This document shows positions 12,231 to 24,200 of a DNA stretch of 64,000 bases, one piece after another (position 1 is the stretch's first letter; every line of letters begins with the position of its first letter). Position numbers and translations under genes: made by a program. The stretch is from Diphasiastrum complanatum (taxonomy: Eukaryota > Streptophyta > Lycopodiopsida > Lycopodiales > Lycopodiaceae), in NCBI GenBank assembly GCA_029204225.1, contig CM055101.1:43956180-44020179 (forward strand), read 5' to 3'. Under the pieces are notes generated by a model, which worked only from the letters and a program-made list of their open reading frames with translations, had not been told where the DNA came from and did no database searches.

Positions 12231-12671
12231 CCCTCATGTCTAGGGTCAAACAAAACTGGAGGGATTTCTTCTCTCTTGGGGCTGTATCCACTAGTATTCT
12301 TATTGTTAATCCTCCATGGTAGACCAGGCATAACAGGAGCAGATGGCTCTCTGAGATTAAGAAATATCAGAGATCCACCTTGCTCTTAGTACCCAGAGCC
12401 CCCTTCTACATAATTGTCCATCTGATTACCTGAGATAATCTGTAGAGTGCTGTCAGCTTCACACCTGGAGCATTGTAGTGTTTGTAGGAGTCCACGGAGG
12501 ACTATTTGGCTCTCTTTTTTGAGGATTCTTTTTTGCTTTGCATCCATGCCAAGCAAGTGACCATAATGCCCAAAGATTTTCAAATCCTACATAGAATGAG
12601 GGAGAGATTTTCAAATCCAAATAGAAGAGATTGGTTTTACTCTTAATTTTAGAATTCCAGATTGTTTGCAG

Positions 12672-13519
12672 ATGAAGGGTAGAAGGGCCTCTATTAGCAA
12701 TCTAGTGATTGAGGTTGGTCTCCCCTTACTGCAATATGATATAGCAAGGTATTCCATGAAAGAAGTGTCGCTTCTCAGCAATTTTTTTCTGCAAGGCATC
12801 AAGGACAACAATGACACTTTGTCGCAATGTATCCTTGGTGCTTGCTCTCCTGTTGTGAAGTTTTTGTTGATGCCATATCATACCAAGTATGTCTATCTCT
12901 TTACATGTCAAATTCATTACTTGTCTACTTCTTTACTTGTAATTACTGTATCGTTTATCTAATGAAATTCTTCATGGTTTTTTGCAGTGATCATTGGAGC
13001 TTGATTGTAATTTCTGTAAAAATCACAGATAATAATATCGTAAATCTTTTTTGTGTAAAGATGAATTTTGCCAACAACACACACAAGGATATTGACTCGC
13101 TGCTATATTTTCCAATAGAGAATCCCACGGCAGGGAAATGTGAAATTGTGATCATTGAGGTTATCATTGAACATTTCTGGTGTATTTTTGTTTATCATCA
13201 TCGTTAAGCATCAGTACTCTCATCCCATTATTAATCAATTGAATGTATTGCAGACACCCCAACAAAATGACTCATTTAGCTGTGCATGGTGTACTCTATA
13301 CAATGCAAAGTTATTTTTCAAGTGGTACAATCTTCAGGAGGATGTTGATATTTCAAAGGTGAGTTATTAGCCCTTTCTATTTTATCTTCATGTAAACAAT
13401 TGTTTGTTATTAATATTTATCTAATACACTGTTTATTGCAGTTTGCCCTAGGCAATTATATTGTTGGCGAAGTGTACAAATTTCGACAGGAGATCATTTT
13501 TAGTCTATTTGCCAGGTGA
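12672..13519 (+). CDS. C48 (Ulp1/SENP-like) cysteine peptidase, spliced
   Basis: Exons 12672-12886, 12988-13159, 13254-13358 and 13442-13519 join in frame through GTATGT/TTGCAG, GTTATC/TTGCAG and GTGAGT/TTGCAG sites. The second exon carries DHWSLIVISVK, the catalytic His box of C48 peptidases. The third carries PQQNDSFSCAWC, matching the Gln (oxyanion) and catalytic Cys box. The last reads GNYIVGEVYKFRQEI before TGA. The usual Asp after the His box (HLDS) is not clear; the aligned stretch reads LFCVKMN. Family members remove SUMO-like proteins from targets, and such domains are carried by some plant transposons (Kaonashi-type MULEs). Upstream exons are likely but not identified. This piece is absent from the second copy of the unit. 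Confidence 0.65.
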
Positions 13520-13914
13520 ACTACTGGACCAAAGACTGATGTTGGGCCGCCTAAGCCAAACGATGTTCAGATTTTAAATGAGGCTGGGCAATTTGTAAAT
13601 ACCCAAGCTGAATAGATAGACACATAGAAATGGAATCATAGAGATTATAGACATACAGAAACAAAATAATTTGAACAGATGTACAAAATCCCCAAATTTG
13701 GGTGATTTTCTACTGAATACAGATACCAATTTGTAAAATTGATTGTATGGATTTTGATTGTTCTTCTACAATGTAAATATCTATTGGAAGATCCTTGCGG
13801 GGTGTTGTGTTTTCCTATCTATTTCATATCTGCATGAAAGATAAGCAGCTTGTTAATTTCTCTATTCTCTAAAAAAGTTACATATATGATTATTGACTGA
13901 TTTACAAATCAGAT
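13520..13914. other. Non-coding spacer between convergent genes
   Basis: It lies between the peptidase stop and the last ORF4 exon. It is AT-rich, with several T-runs and weak poly(A)-like words. No gene is seen. Confidence 0.5.
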
Positions 13915-14096
13915 TAAAATCTTACAAGCTTTCCATTGATAATGAATCTGAAGTGTTCTGGTAGAATTTCATTGTGCATTAAGCCCAGCTCTTGTTTGAT
14001 ATAGCTCAAGCTCCAATGATCCTCCACTATAATTGTCGTTAGCATATCTTCATTGTTGAAAATGTGGACTTCTTTTTTATCTGTGCGATCATCCAT
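13915..14096 (-). CDS. Ubiquitin-like-looking exon of ORF4
   Basis: Reading leftward from ATG 14094-14096, the frame gives MDDRTDKKEVHIFNNEDM, then WSLSYIKQELGLMHNEILPE, and ends HFRFIINGKLV. A possible donor (CTT/GTAAGA) follows directly, so it may be an exon rather than a complete ORF. The alternation of hydrophobic strands, a helix (SYIKQEL) and a final FRFIINGKL hairpin resembles a beta-grasp (ubiquitin-like) fold, but this is judged by eye and is only suggestive. It faces the C48 peptidase gene. Whether it belongs to the upstream ORF4 exons is inferred from strand and spacing. Confidence 0.35.
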
Positions 14097-14279
14097 TTAA
14101 AGGTCTTGATCGAGTGGCATTCATGTCCCACTTATTCGTTTCCATCTCTAGAAACTAAATGTAAGACTAAGCATTTGTCTTGCAATGCAATAACGAAATA
14201 TCATAGATGATTTTTTAATTCTACATTCAATATCTCCAACTACCTTGCATTCTTAACCCACATCCATCAGATCTTAATG

Positions 14280-15117
14280 AGTGTCATCTGGCATATCCTT
14301 ACAAACATATAATGTTGGGGTTCTACGAACATTTGCATTTGAAAAAAAAATCTCAAATACATATAAGGATAGGAACCAACTTAATCTATTGACTTTTGAT
14401 CCAGTGCTAGCTTTCATTGAGTTTTTCAAATCTAATAGTAATTTGCATCTAAAATATTCTGACACCATACTATCAGGTGCAAGCCATTCATCACTTCCAA
14501 AAATGTGGCAGTGGTATATTTTCAAGCTTTCAGAAACCTCCATGCATATCTGGAATGTACTTGGACTCATAGAAAAATATACCACTATCTACAAGCTCCT
14601 TAGAAGTTCTTCCTTTGTATTGTAATTTTCCAATATCCGAATGAATCACATCCAATATACTTGCTAGGGATTGTGTTGACTCCCATTCGCTTATGCTGGA
14701 TGGATATAAATCTGCAAGAATGCAATAATATATGATAACTGATATGATTTCAACAAGTTTCAAAAGCATGAATGTTATAATATAGATCCCAAAAATTTTA
14801 AACTTACAGTTACATTTTTGGCGATCATGAATATTGAAATCTTGTAGATAGAGCTCTGAATGCATGTAGACATGCTGAATCAAATATTCTGAGATTGATT
14901 GCCCTCCTAGAGAAGTCCTGAAATCAAGGATCTTTGCTTTCCAATATGATTTGAATGTTATCTTTGCTTTCTTTTTTGGTCTAAACGTGCCTTTTGAGGA
15001 TGGATGCAGTAGAACCCATGAGTTTTTGATATATCTTGTTGGTTTCCAAAATCCGGCATCATCCTTCTCATTGTGAAAAATCACTGATTCAATTTTAGAT
15101 CTTGGTCTTCTGGCCAT
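14280..15117 (-). pseudogene. ORF4 of the unit, unknown protein (spliced)
   Basis: The first in-frame ATG is at 15115-15117 (MARRPRSKIESVIFHNEKDD). Exon 1 continues with GFWKPTRYIKNSW, a basic PKKKAKITFKS stretch and YMHSELYLQDFNIHDRQKC, then a GTAAGT donor near 14815. A second exon (LYPSSISEWESTQSLA, SILDVIHSDIGKLQYKGRTS) begins after CTTGCAG near 14712. The frame then shifts after KYIPDMHGG and continues as HIFGSDEWLAPDSMVSE and NANVRRTPTLYVCK with a GT donor. The same frame switch occurs in the inverted copy, so it predates the duplication or hides a splice I cannot place. No family recognised. The basic segment suggests nucleic-acid contact or nuclear entry. Confidence 0.45.
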
Positions 15118-15593
15118 ACCGATTGCTTCCAAAGTTTAGCGCCAAATTCCCAAATCTATGAAATGCCAAATCGACTCAATGTTATATGATACTTATTCAA
15201 TGTGAAAGGATAACTAGACCACAGTAACAACATGTGGTAACTATGCTTACTGTCTAACTATGATGCATGTCACCGATTCCTATGCATGTGATGACTTGTT
15301 GTTGGCAAACATGTGTAGTTTGAAATCTATGAACATATTAACTAGTGTGGTTAAATAATTAACTAGAGACAATGTTGTCGGGCAGATTCACACGTTCCGG
15401 ACAGACACTATCCACCAATAGCATTTTCCCATCCTGCCTGGTGGCAAATTTAAAAGCTAATTTTTATAACATTATTATTTCTATCTACACTACATAGATT
15501 TCAAATATATGCAATTTCATTGGGCCACATGGCAGACGAAACTAAGAGAAAAAAAACATCTTTAGAAAGGGTCTTTTTTTATTTTGAAACTCC
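15118..15593. repeat. Right terminal non-coding segment of the unit
   Basis: About 475 bases without an ORF, closely matched in inverted orientation at 32874-33350. Similarity stops at GAAACTCCT 15585-15593, which marks the right edge of the duplicated unit. It probably contains the ORF4 promoter. Confidence 0.5.
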
Positions 15594-15644
15594 TCTAATG
15601 TGTTAACATTTTCATGAGAAGTAGTAGCTAAAGCTACACATTTA

Positions 15645-16460
15645 GTAAACTATTCGAGGAGCTGTGTTGGGTAGTGCCACTATCGAGGAACCAACTATCG
15701 TAATCCGCGTTGCTACTTGTGCCATTAAAAATTGTGATGGTTTGTCTTCATCATGTGTGCTCCTTAGATTCCGCCGCATTGGCAGAGTCCGGCTGTTTGT
15801 TGTTGTTGCTTCTTTGCCTCGTTGTAGATGCGGATATGACACTCCTTGACGTCGTGGTTAGCCCTCGTACAATATCTACAAAAGAGCTTCTTGCGTGGTC
15901 CACAACTCTCTGATTGAGGATGAGGCTTCTGCTACTGCTACTGTTGCACTTGATTCTTGCCCTTGGAATAGTCTTTCTTCTTGGTGTATAGGGCCCTGCA
16001 GGGACTTGTCTTCGATGTCTCCGCATTTCTTTTTAAAGAGGATCATACCGATGACCTTTTGAAGAGTCGGGTCAGGTTGAGTGGAGATCATCATGACAAA
16101 GTGCTCGTAGGACTTTGGCAAAGAAGAAAGCAAGGTCATAACATCATCATCATCTTGAATAGCACATCCTACATCTGACAAATTGATCTAATAAAGATTT
16201 GAAGCTGTTGATGTGAGAAGTGATGGTTGTAGAATAAGACATTCTAAGTGTAAAAAACTTCCTTCTAAGGTGAAATCGTGTGGTCACATCTTGAGTGTCA
16301 TAGAGATTTGAAAACAAATCCAATGCATCCTTAGAGGAATTGCATGTGGTAACGTGAGATATTTGGGAGTCGGCCAGATTCAGCGTGATCGATGCTAGGG
16401 CCTTCTGATATTTGATCTTCCATGCCTTTGATAATTAGAGTGAGTGAACATCTTTCATTG
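15645..16460 (-). pseudogene. Copia gag-protease remnant
   Basis: Reading leftward, a frame with one early stop gives NLADSQISHVTTCNSSKDAL, then LFSNLYDTQDVTTRFHLRRK and LLSSLPKSYEHFVMMISTQP, all typical copia gag. A CCHC knuckle CRYCTRANHDVKEC follows near 15860, and the protease motif WFLDSGTTQH lies near 15690 with an intact DSGT. Several frameshifts separate these pieces. The remnant fills the gap between the two copies of the multi-gene unit, so it may be what remains of an element that lay between them. Confidence 0.8.
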
Positions 16461-16476
16461 TCATTGTCTGAAACTT

Positions 16477-18079
16477 GGCCTGGAAATAGTGATCCTTGAA
16501 AAAAATCATATTGGCACATCATGATGTCCTTGAGACGTAAAATGGAGTCTACTGAAGCTGTGTTTGATTGGTTGTTTGTTCGAAATTCATCTATCCACTT
16601 TCTCAACCTACACTTTACCAGGTCAAACGATGAAAAAACAAGTTCTAGGCTAATCATTACAAAAGAATAATGAATCATCACAGAAGAATAATGATTCATT
16701 ACAAAAGGTAGCGTTCGATATCAAATCAAAACTAGATCGAATGCAATTAATCTTACAATCTATTCATATGGAAAATTTGAAATTACTGAAGGATGTGGAA
16801 GAGGCTAAGAAGAAGGAGGCTAGGAGTAAGAAGTGAAAGCGGGAAAGTTGCAAGGATATTCAAACCCTTTCAAAAGGAGGTTGTTGGAATAGAAGAATTC
16901 GAGCATTCAAGTAAGAATACTTTGATTTTTTTGTAACTTGATTAGTGACATATGGTTTTATTTTTGCTACTATGTTGTTCTGCTAATTATCTAATTTTTT
17001 GTTGCAGATCTACATTAGTATCTCATCAAAATATAAAGGACAATGCATCAATTGGAATGTCATTGGGCTCAATATTGACAGGCAAATCCACTGAGTGTAT
17101 CATGATGAACAATAGGAGTTCCAATGTAAAGTCCAAAATTGCAGAGTCTTTGATGGTAGACATTTAGAAATTTTTAGATAAAATTATAGTTCAAGGTGTC
17201 TGTGATTTTGCTGGTATTAGCAGAGAAGCATATTCAACAATATTTCAACTTATTAGGAATGCCTTTAAGCAAGTTCGAATTAGAAAAGTCCCTATCCCTA
17301 GGTCATATCACTTGAAGACAGAGAGGAATACATTGAACTTAAGTATGCATAAAATCATTGGTACCCCATTTCATATAGAGGAAGTGTATGAAACTGATGC
17401 AAGATCCATGTCATATAATTCATCAAACAACTTCTTTGTTGATCTAAATCACTTATTAACATACATGGTCACATTTTATGATATAACCTTAGAAAAGGTG
17501 AATGGTAAAATAATCATAGTACTTAAGTTAGATGAGTCAGAGATTGTGAAAGGGCAGAAGATGGAGAGAGTTAGTATAACTCTCATAAATGGTGCACTAT
17601 CACAAACAGTGGACCAAGGAGACTTCAAATTTAGTGTCCAATTCGAAAATGATATATGGTGGTTGGCAGCTTTTCAGGTAATTATATTATTTATTAACGA
17701 AGTTTAATTCCTTACCCTGGTTCATAATTCATATTTAACTAAATTGGTTCTATGGATTGGACAAGTACTAAAGGAGAATCATAATATATTATCATGGATA
17801 TTCTCTAGGACATCTTACCCTCGGATTATCAAGGACCATATGGAAGGAGGATTTCTTAGAGTTCCAGGAGTTGGAGACTTCCAAGTTGAATGGCACTTAG
17901 CAGGTGATTTAAAAACACTGAAATGCATGTACAATGTCTCTCACGGTGCTACATCTGAACATCCTTATTTATACTGCATGAAAATGGCAAAAGATGTAAC
18001 TAGAAGTAGAAGAATCACTAGAGAAAATGCAGATCCAAACTGGAAGCCAGTATTGCCTATTCCCTTGAAAAATGTGCAT
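16477..18079 (+). pseudogene. DDE-like transposase, copy 2, 3'-truncated
   Basis: It aligns base by base with 2043-3632, including the intron at 2471-2567 (here about 16912-17008). It keeps KLDESEIVKGQ, WHLAGDLKTLKCMY and HPYLYCMKM but lacks the second half with the candidate Glu. Lesions differ from copy 1: a TAG at 17164-17166 here, but no frameshift at the position of the copy 1 break near 2890. At 18074-18080 it switches without a stop into a gypsy reverse transcriptase. The missing right part of this unit lies inverted at 32874-36535. Confidence 0.7.
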
Positions 18080-20130
18080 GAGAAGGTACTACAAAAATGT
18101 CGTGAATACCAGATCTCTCTGAATCTAGAAAAATGTCAATTTTGGGTGACACATGGCTTGATACTCGGCCATATAGTGTCAAGACACGGGATCGCCACAG
18201 ATCTATCAAAGATCAGGATCATTGTTGATCTACCACCACCGAGGACGATCCGCGAGGTCTACATTTTCATGGGTCATGCTGACTATTATAGGATCTTCAT
18301 TCTTGATTTTGCGGAGTTAGCCAGACCAATTTACAAGCTCACAACGGATCCACATTGGAATGAGGAAGCTCTAAAGGCTTTTCAGAAGATTAAGGATGCA
18401 TTGGTCTCAGCACCAATCCTACGACCACCCAATTGGTCCATTGAGTTCCATGTCCATACGGATGCATCGAAGTATGCAGTTGGAGCAGTCTTAACCCAGC
18501 CAGGTGAACACAAAAAAGATTTTCCAATCCGATTTGCAAGCCGACAGCTCAGTGATACCGAAATGAATTATTCAACCATAGAGCGAGAAGCACTGGCAAT
18601 TATCTATGCGGTTAAGAAGTTTCGACACTATTTGATGGCCACACATTTTGCTTTTTATACGGACCATCAACCCTTGCTATATCTCGTTAATAAAACTTGC
18701 AACACTGGGAGAATCACTAGATGGCTCCTGTTGTTGTTGGAATTTGATTTTCGGTAGTAGTTCGCAAGGGAAAACAACACTACATGGAAGATCATGTGTC
18801 ACGAATCAAGGGAAAGGAGATTGCAACCCAACTTGACGATGAGATGGCAGATGTTGCCTTATTTTACGAAGATACGGTACCAGAATGGGCTGCCGACATT
18901 GTTGAATATCTAATGCGGGGCCAACTAGACAAATCATTACCAAAGGCGGAACAGAGAAAATTGATCTTGAAAGCTAGACCTTATCAGCTGATTGTCGGCC
19001 AGTTGTACCAAAGAGGTCCAGACGGAATTATTCGACGGTGTATTCTTCCTCATGAGATCACCCAGATCATTTCGCTTTCCCATGAAGGCATGGGTGGAGG
19101 TCATTTTGCATCTGACATTACAGTTCGCAAGATCCTACAATCAGGATGTTGGTGGCCAACGCTTCATAAAGACACAAAGGAATACTTGAAAAAGTGCGAT
19201 GTCTGCCAAAGGACAAAAAGACCAACGAGATTGAACTATGATCTACTGCACCCAGTCTTAGCCCAAGCATCGTTCGAAAAATGGGGATTGGGTTATATTG
19301 GTCCAATTCACCCTGCAGCAAGGAGTTCCCAGGCTCGATACATAATCGTAGCCACAGACTACCTCACCAAATGGGTCAAAGCCAAGGCAGTATGAGTAGC
19401 AGACGCTAGGACCACTGCCAAGTTCCTTTATGAAAATATCATTGTGCGCTTCGGATGCCCGATGGAACTAGTCAGTGATCGCGGAAGCCATTTCCATCAA
19501 CGAGACCATCAAGGTCCTGTTGGAGGAATTCTTCCTGATCCACAGAACCAATACGCCTTATTATTCTCATGGTAATGGGCAAGCAGAATCATCCAATAAG
19601 ATCCTGTGTAGCGTGCTCACGAAAACAGTTGAAGCTAGCAGATCAGATTGGGAACACAAGTTGCATGCTGCACTGCGGGCATTCAGGACAGCATATAAAG
19701 GGAGCACCGATCAAACACCCTTCCAATTGGTATATGGTCAGGATGCTGTGATGCCAGTAGAGTTTTTAGTTCCATCATTAAGGATTGCCACCGCACAACA
19801 TCTTAAGGAGTCCAAGCCTCTACAGCTACGTCACGAAGCTCTGCATAAACTCTGTGAAACACGTTTACTAGTGCACTGGCAGCGAAAAAGAAAAGACGCA
19901 AGGCTTGGCATGATCACAGATTACAAAAGAAGGATCTTCGTTCAGGAGATCTGGTCCTGATGTATAAAACCAAGGCGATCAAGGGGAAGTTAAAATTCAC
20001 GGGCGAAGGTCCTTATAGGATCAAGGAAATTCTTAATCATGGGGCCGTGAACTTAGAACAGCTTGATGGGACGCCCTTCGACACACCCATCAATGGTAGC
20101 CGGTTGCACAAGTATTGGCCACCACAGTAA
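18080..20130 (+). pseudogene. Ty3/gypsy pol C-terminal half: RT end, RNase H, integrase
   Basis: It begins at EKVLQKCREYQISLNLEKCQ, the stretch that follows the YxDD box in gypsy RT. RNase H follows (FHVHTDASKYAVGAVL, YSTIEREALAIIYAVKKF, YTDHQPLLYL). A stop at 18756 separates the integrase part, with its H2C2 zinc finger (HEGMGGGHFASD, CDVCQRTKRPT) and core (LGYIGPIHP where an Asp is usual, LVSDRGSHF, then HGNGQAESSNK with the Glu). The C-terminus, FTGEGPYRIKEIL to SRLHKYWPPQ, ends at TAA 20128-20130. A stop at 19393 and a frameshift near 19480 disable it. The N-terminal half of such a pol lies at 36536-37735 on the other strand. Confidence 0.85.
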
Positions 20131-21204
20131 GACAGATCCAGATTGGGGGTGGCACGTTACAAAAAGCTTATCTGCTCAGCCATTACCGCTAGATCTAAAG
20201 AGATCAAGCCAAATCAAGTTAAATCCATCAAGATTCAGCCAGATCTGGCAAGATCGGAAAAATCCATCAGAATCCGAGGAGGATCCAAATCCTGATAGGG
20301 TCAAAAAGGAGGCAGATCATCAGACTGACTGAGGAATCTACTACCAAGAATCCATTAGAACTTCCAGAGCACTACCAACAGTCAGATCAAGCTTGGATGA
20401 AGCTGATTACCAGTTTACAAAAGTTAAAAATCAGAAAATCTCAAGATCTCATCAAAAAACACTCTGAAGGAGCACTTTTTTCATGATTTTTTGAGATCCC
20501 CTGGGAGATAGCTCTTGAAAATTGGACAGCCACCAGATCTGACCTAGATGCATTCGTGAAAATCTCTGCGAGAGTTCCTGATGGAGGAATCATCATCTTT
20601 TAGTGTATGCGAGAGTTCCCAAAAGCAGGATTTTCAGAACCCTCGCGGAACATCAAAATCAACTTACCAACTCTCGCAAGGTGCCTAAATGAAATCAGAG
20701 CAGTAAAATTAGCATGCCTACATGGTCTGATCTTGAAATTTCAATCACAGGAACAAGTTGCGTGAGAGATCACTTTCTGTGAGAGTTGAACCCTCGCAGA
20801 ACCTTCGCATACCAGTCAAATCACCTTATGAACTCTCGCAGACTTCCCTGAGGTCTTAGAATTTTGTGAAGAAGGTGCCTACCAAAATTTGGGTGGAACT
20901 GAGCAAGGGAAAGTGAATTTCACCTAATACGCACTCTAAATTCCGCTATATAAGGGCTGAATTCGAGTCATTTGTCACCTTTCCTAGCGAAGCTCTGCCG
21001 AAATTTCCACTGAAAATACCAAGTTCTCTGTTTTCAACCAAACCTCCTACCAACTATCATCTGCTCATATCAAACACCGATCTGCGCTCTGAACTACAAT
21101 CATTGTCATCCAAAACTCACTATTCTCAGTTTTCTACTGTTTCCTTTCATTTTCCACCGTTTTCTACTTTTCTTTTTTTTTGACCATTAGTCATCATTGC
21201 TAAC
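20131..21204 (+). promoter_or_regulatory. Spacer with GCGAGAG/CTCTCGC motifs and a TATA box
   Basis: It follows the integrase. A purine tract (GATTGGGGGTGG) is at about 20137-20148. From 20570 to 20860 the words CTCTCGCA and TGCGAGAG recur in both orientations. A good TATA box (TATATAA, 20947-20953) lies 250 bases before the ATG at 21205. One reading is a private promoter for the next ORF; another is that this is an LTR whose edges I cannot fix. Confidence 0.45.
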
Positions 21205-24200
21205 ATGGCCTCCTCATCCTCTGAAGACTCTGGCACCAAACAGGTGATCCAGCGTGACATCTCCGAGGCCACGTAGATTTGGCCTCTACCCTCTGACACT
21301 TTGATCCAACCATGGCTGCAGACAATCGGGCCCCTCCTTGAAGCAATGGGTTTTTACTCGGCGCTATTCCATTCTGAGATTAACATGGGCCTCGCCCTTC
21401 ACGCTTACGCCACCTGGGACGAGGACAAAGCTCGTTTACACTTCCTGTACCAAGTTACCACGTACAAGGTCATGATTAATGCCGACTCGATGATCACCGT
21501 TGCCATTATGTCTGGTGATCGTCAACCCATCTCCCATCGCCACGCCAAAGATCTGATCAAACCCTTCGTTACCCAAACTACACCAGAAATTCCCATCCAG
21601 ATTAACAATGGTTACCTGATAGAAGCTATCACGGAACTCGTCATCTAGACAATTGCGCATCTGTTGAATAACTTTCTGGTTATTTCAGCATTTCGCAAGG
21701 ACAAAATCCAGTCTACGCTGCTGAGTCAGATAGTGGAGTCCTTTCTGGAATTTCCTAACCCCTCCGTTGTGCCATATGACTGGCATAGCTTCCTTATTCG
21801 AGAACTAACAAACTCCATCAAACCCAACAACCGTGAGCGAATCGCAGCAGGCCTTTTGTTGTGTAACTTTGCCTGTGCACTTCTCGAGACGAAAGTGCAC
21901 GGTTTCCAACACTCATCCCTCCTATTTACCCTTGTGCCACATACTAACCTTTACCCACCATCTCAAGCATCTACCTCCTCCCAACCTGCAGTCATTAACA
22001 CAACGGCCAGCAAACGAATGCGTGACACTACCTCTACTTTCACATCTCCACCTATTACCCGACGACGTATCTCCACTGCCGCACTAACCACTCCATCAAC
22101 CACCGCCACTTCGTCTTCCGGGCAACCCCCCACTCCAATTTCTATTGTCGCTACCTCTCTTCCTATTCCATCCACATCTGTTTATGTCTCCATCCTCGTT
22201 TCTTCTATTGATACCACTCCTACTTCTCTTCCAGTGTCCGCTACTCCATCTATCACCATCGCATCCTCCATTACTCCTGCCACCACTGTTGCTCCTCTCA
22301 CATTCAACCCTTCTGATTCGCAACTGTCCCCTGACACTCTGGCATGGATGCAAGTTATCATATTTTCACCTCCATGCCAGACACTTTCTGCTCCATCATC
22401 ACCTTCTTCCATACTCCACATCACCCTTCAGTTCCCCACTGTTCCTCCCATCCTCTCGTTCGGACAAACCGTCCTCGCCCCTGTTTCCACAGTTGTTTCT
22501 CACACCCCACCCGCTTCGCCAAAGGTTGCCGAGGGCAGCCAACCGCTGTCTGATGACGCATTTGTACAAACAATTTTTGTAGCATCACCAGATCGGGCTG
22601 ACCCTACCGTCCCAGATGGCATCAGGATAAATGAAAACCTAATCAAAAACAATGATGACGGAATTCCACAAGTCGTCAGGGTCGATACAACACAAGCCCC
22701 TACCAGTGCCAGTGTACCAGCTGCTCCCACGGATTTAACGACGGTGTACCAAACCCTAGAAAAATACATCTTGGATGCGGTAGCAGCCAAAGCTATTCTG
22801 AAAAGCAGGGTACTACAGTTGGCAACAAATAATACACAACTGCGAACTGACCTCACTAAGCTGCAGCAAGAGCTGAATTTAGCTCAGCAACACGAACAAG
22901 CAGGGCACCAGGAGATTGCCAAGTTGCAGCAGAAGGAGGAAGGCCTAAACAAATATATTCAAAGCCTCTCCAAAGCGCTGACGGAGGCCTCCACAAAGGT
23001 GTGGGAGCTTCAAACTGAAGCATCCCAACGACTTGCCCCCATTCAGGTGCAACTTACACTTTTAAAAGCAGAGAACACGCGCCTAGAGACGGAGGTTAAA
23101 GCCTTACAAGAAGAGAAGCTTGCTTGGTTAGCTCAAACTGCACCGGGCACAAGGCCGCTTTCCCAATCAGAGATGACTCTTCTACGACGTCAGGTGCAGA
23201 TTTATAGCCAAACCCTGAACAGTTACCAGGCAGAGTTCAATAAGTATCGGACAAGCGCAATGCAAGAGCTCGCCCAGGCCAAGCAAGCCCTCAAGGCATG
23301 CCAGAAATACATGGAAACGAAGGCCCAGCCCTCCCCCGTGGTAATTCCACTACCACCGAATTTTGACGCTGCACGGACTAGTACCAGTCAAGACCAGAGC
23401 CAGCAGGCAGCAGGGGGATTTCAACCAGATCAAGGGTTCGAAGGCCAGGACCAAGGGTAGACAGATGCGGCCGCTGAGACGCGCGACTAGAGCCAAGGCG
23501 CAACCACCAGCCAGGGCCCAACAACATCACCCAGAGGGTCACAAACGATATCTGCCAGTCGAGCCTTCCGAAGACCAAAATTCGTGGAGGAGAACATCAA
23601 TGAATTTTTATCCAAATATCTCCACGAGTCATCAAGAGGCGGCTGACAGTTATCCTTCTCAGCTCAGACCATCAAGAGAAAAGAACTGCAAGCCTTACCC
23701 GCCCTCCAACCACAACCGGAGTGGCGACAACAGTTATTTGAGAGAGACCCTGCGACCATCAGGGCTTACGTGACGAGTCCGCAACAGTTATGGGTGAACG
23801 TGCATTTTCTGCCATGTCCAAGAAGATCCAAATGGGTGGAATGCGGCACTCCTCTGGACTAGATCACACTCAACAATTTCAACTGGCCAATCATCAAATC
23901 CGAATATGGATGAACAATAGATGTAGATGCCAGAAGGGCTCTCTCCGCATTCGCCAACCACCACATCAAGTGCCCCGATCCCATAGTCCGCGCGGCAGCC
24001 ACTTACGCCCAGGACTTGGAATATTTAATGGGCATTGAAACAAAATGGGATGATTTCCTTCCCTCCATATTCTTTGATCCAAATAAGACGCTCGCTTCCG
24101 ACAAAGCCGAAGACCAGCTGCCAGTCGCTCGCGTATATTACCGAGCTGCATTCCTTGGTGATCCCTGGACAAAACGATTCCAAGCATGGGTGGATCAGGA

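Larger units (their letters stand above)
2043..15593. mobile_element. Multi-gene duplicated unit, copy 1 (candidate undescribed transposon)
   Basis: The limits are where similarity starts and stops against the second copy (16477-18079 plus the inverse of 32874-36535). The left edge begins GGCCTGGGAATAG and the right edge ends GAAACTCCT. The unit holds a transposase-like gene (+), an ORF with a Cys cluster (-), a C48 peptidase gene (+) and an ORF with a ubiquitin-like-looking exon (-). A copia element sits inside. I see no convincing terminal inverted repeats or target-site duplications at these limits, so the true ends may lie elsewhere, or the unit may be a segmental duplication of a transposon with its flanks. 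The transposase and the second copy support mobility; the family is not recognised. Confidence 0.6.

Noticed and set aside
16331-16699. 122-codon minus-strand ORF across the copia gag and transposase boundary
   Set aside because: Gag homology is in another frame, and the rest is antisense to the transposase 5' region.
22145-22582. 145-codon ORF overlapping the long ORF
   Set aside because: Shadow of the Ser/Thr/Pro-rich segment in another frame; Pro/Leu-rich product with no domain.
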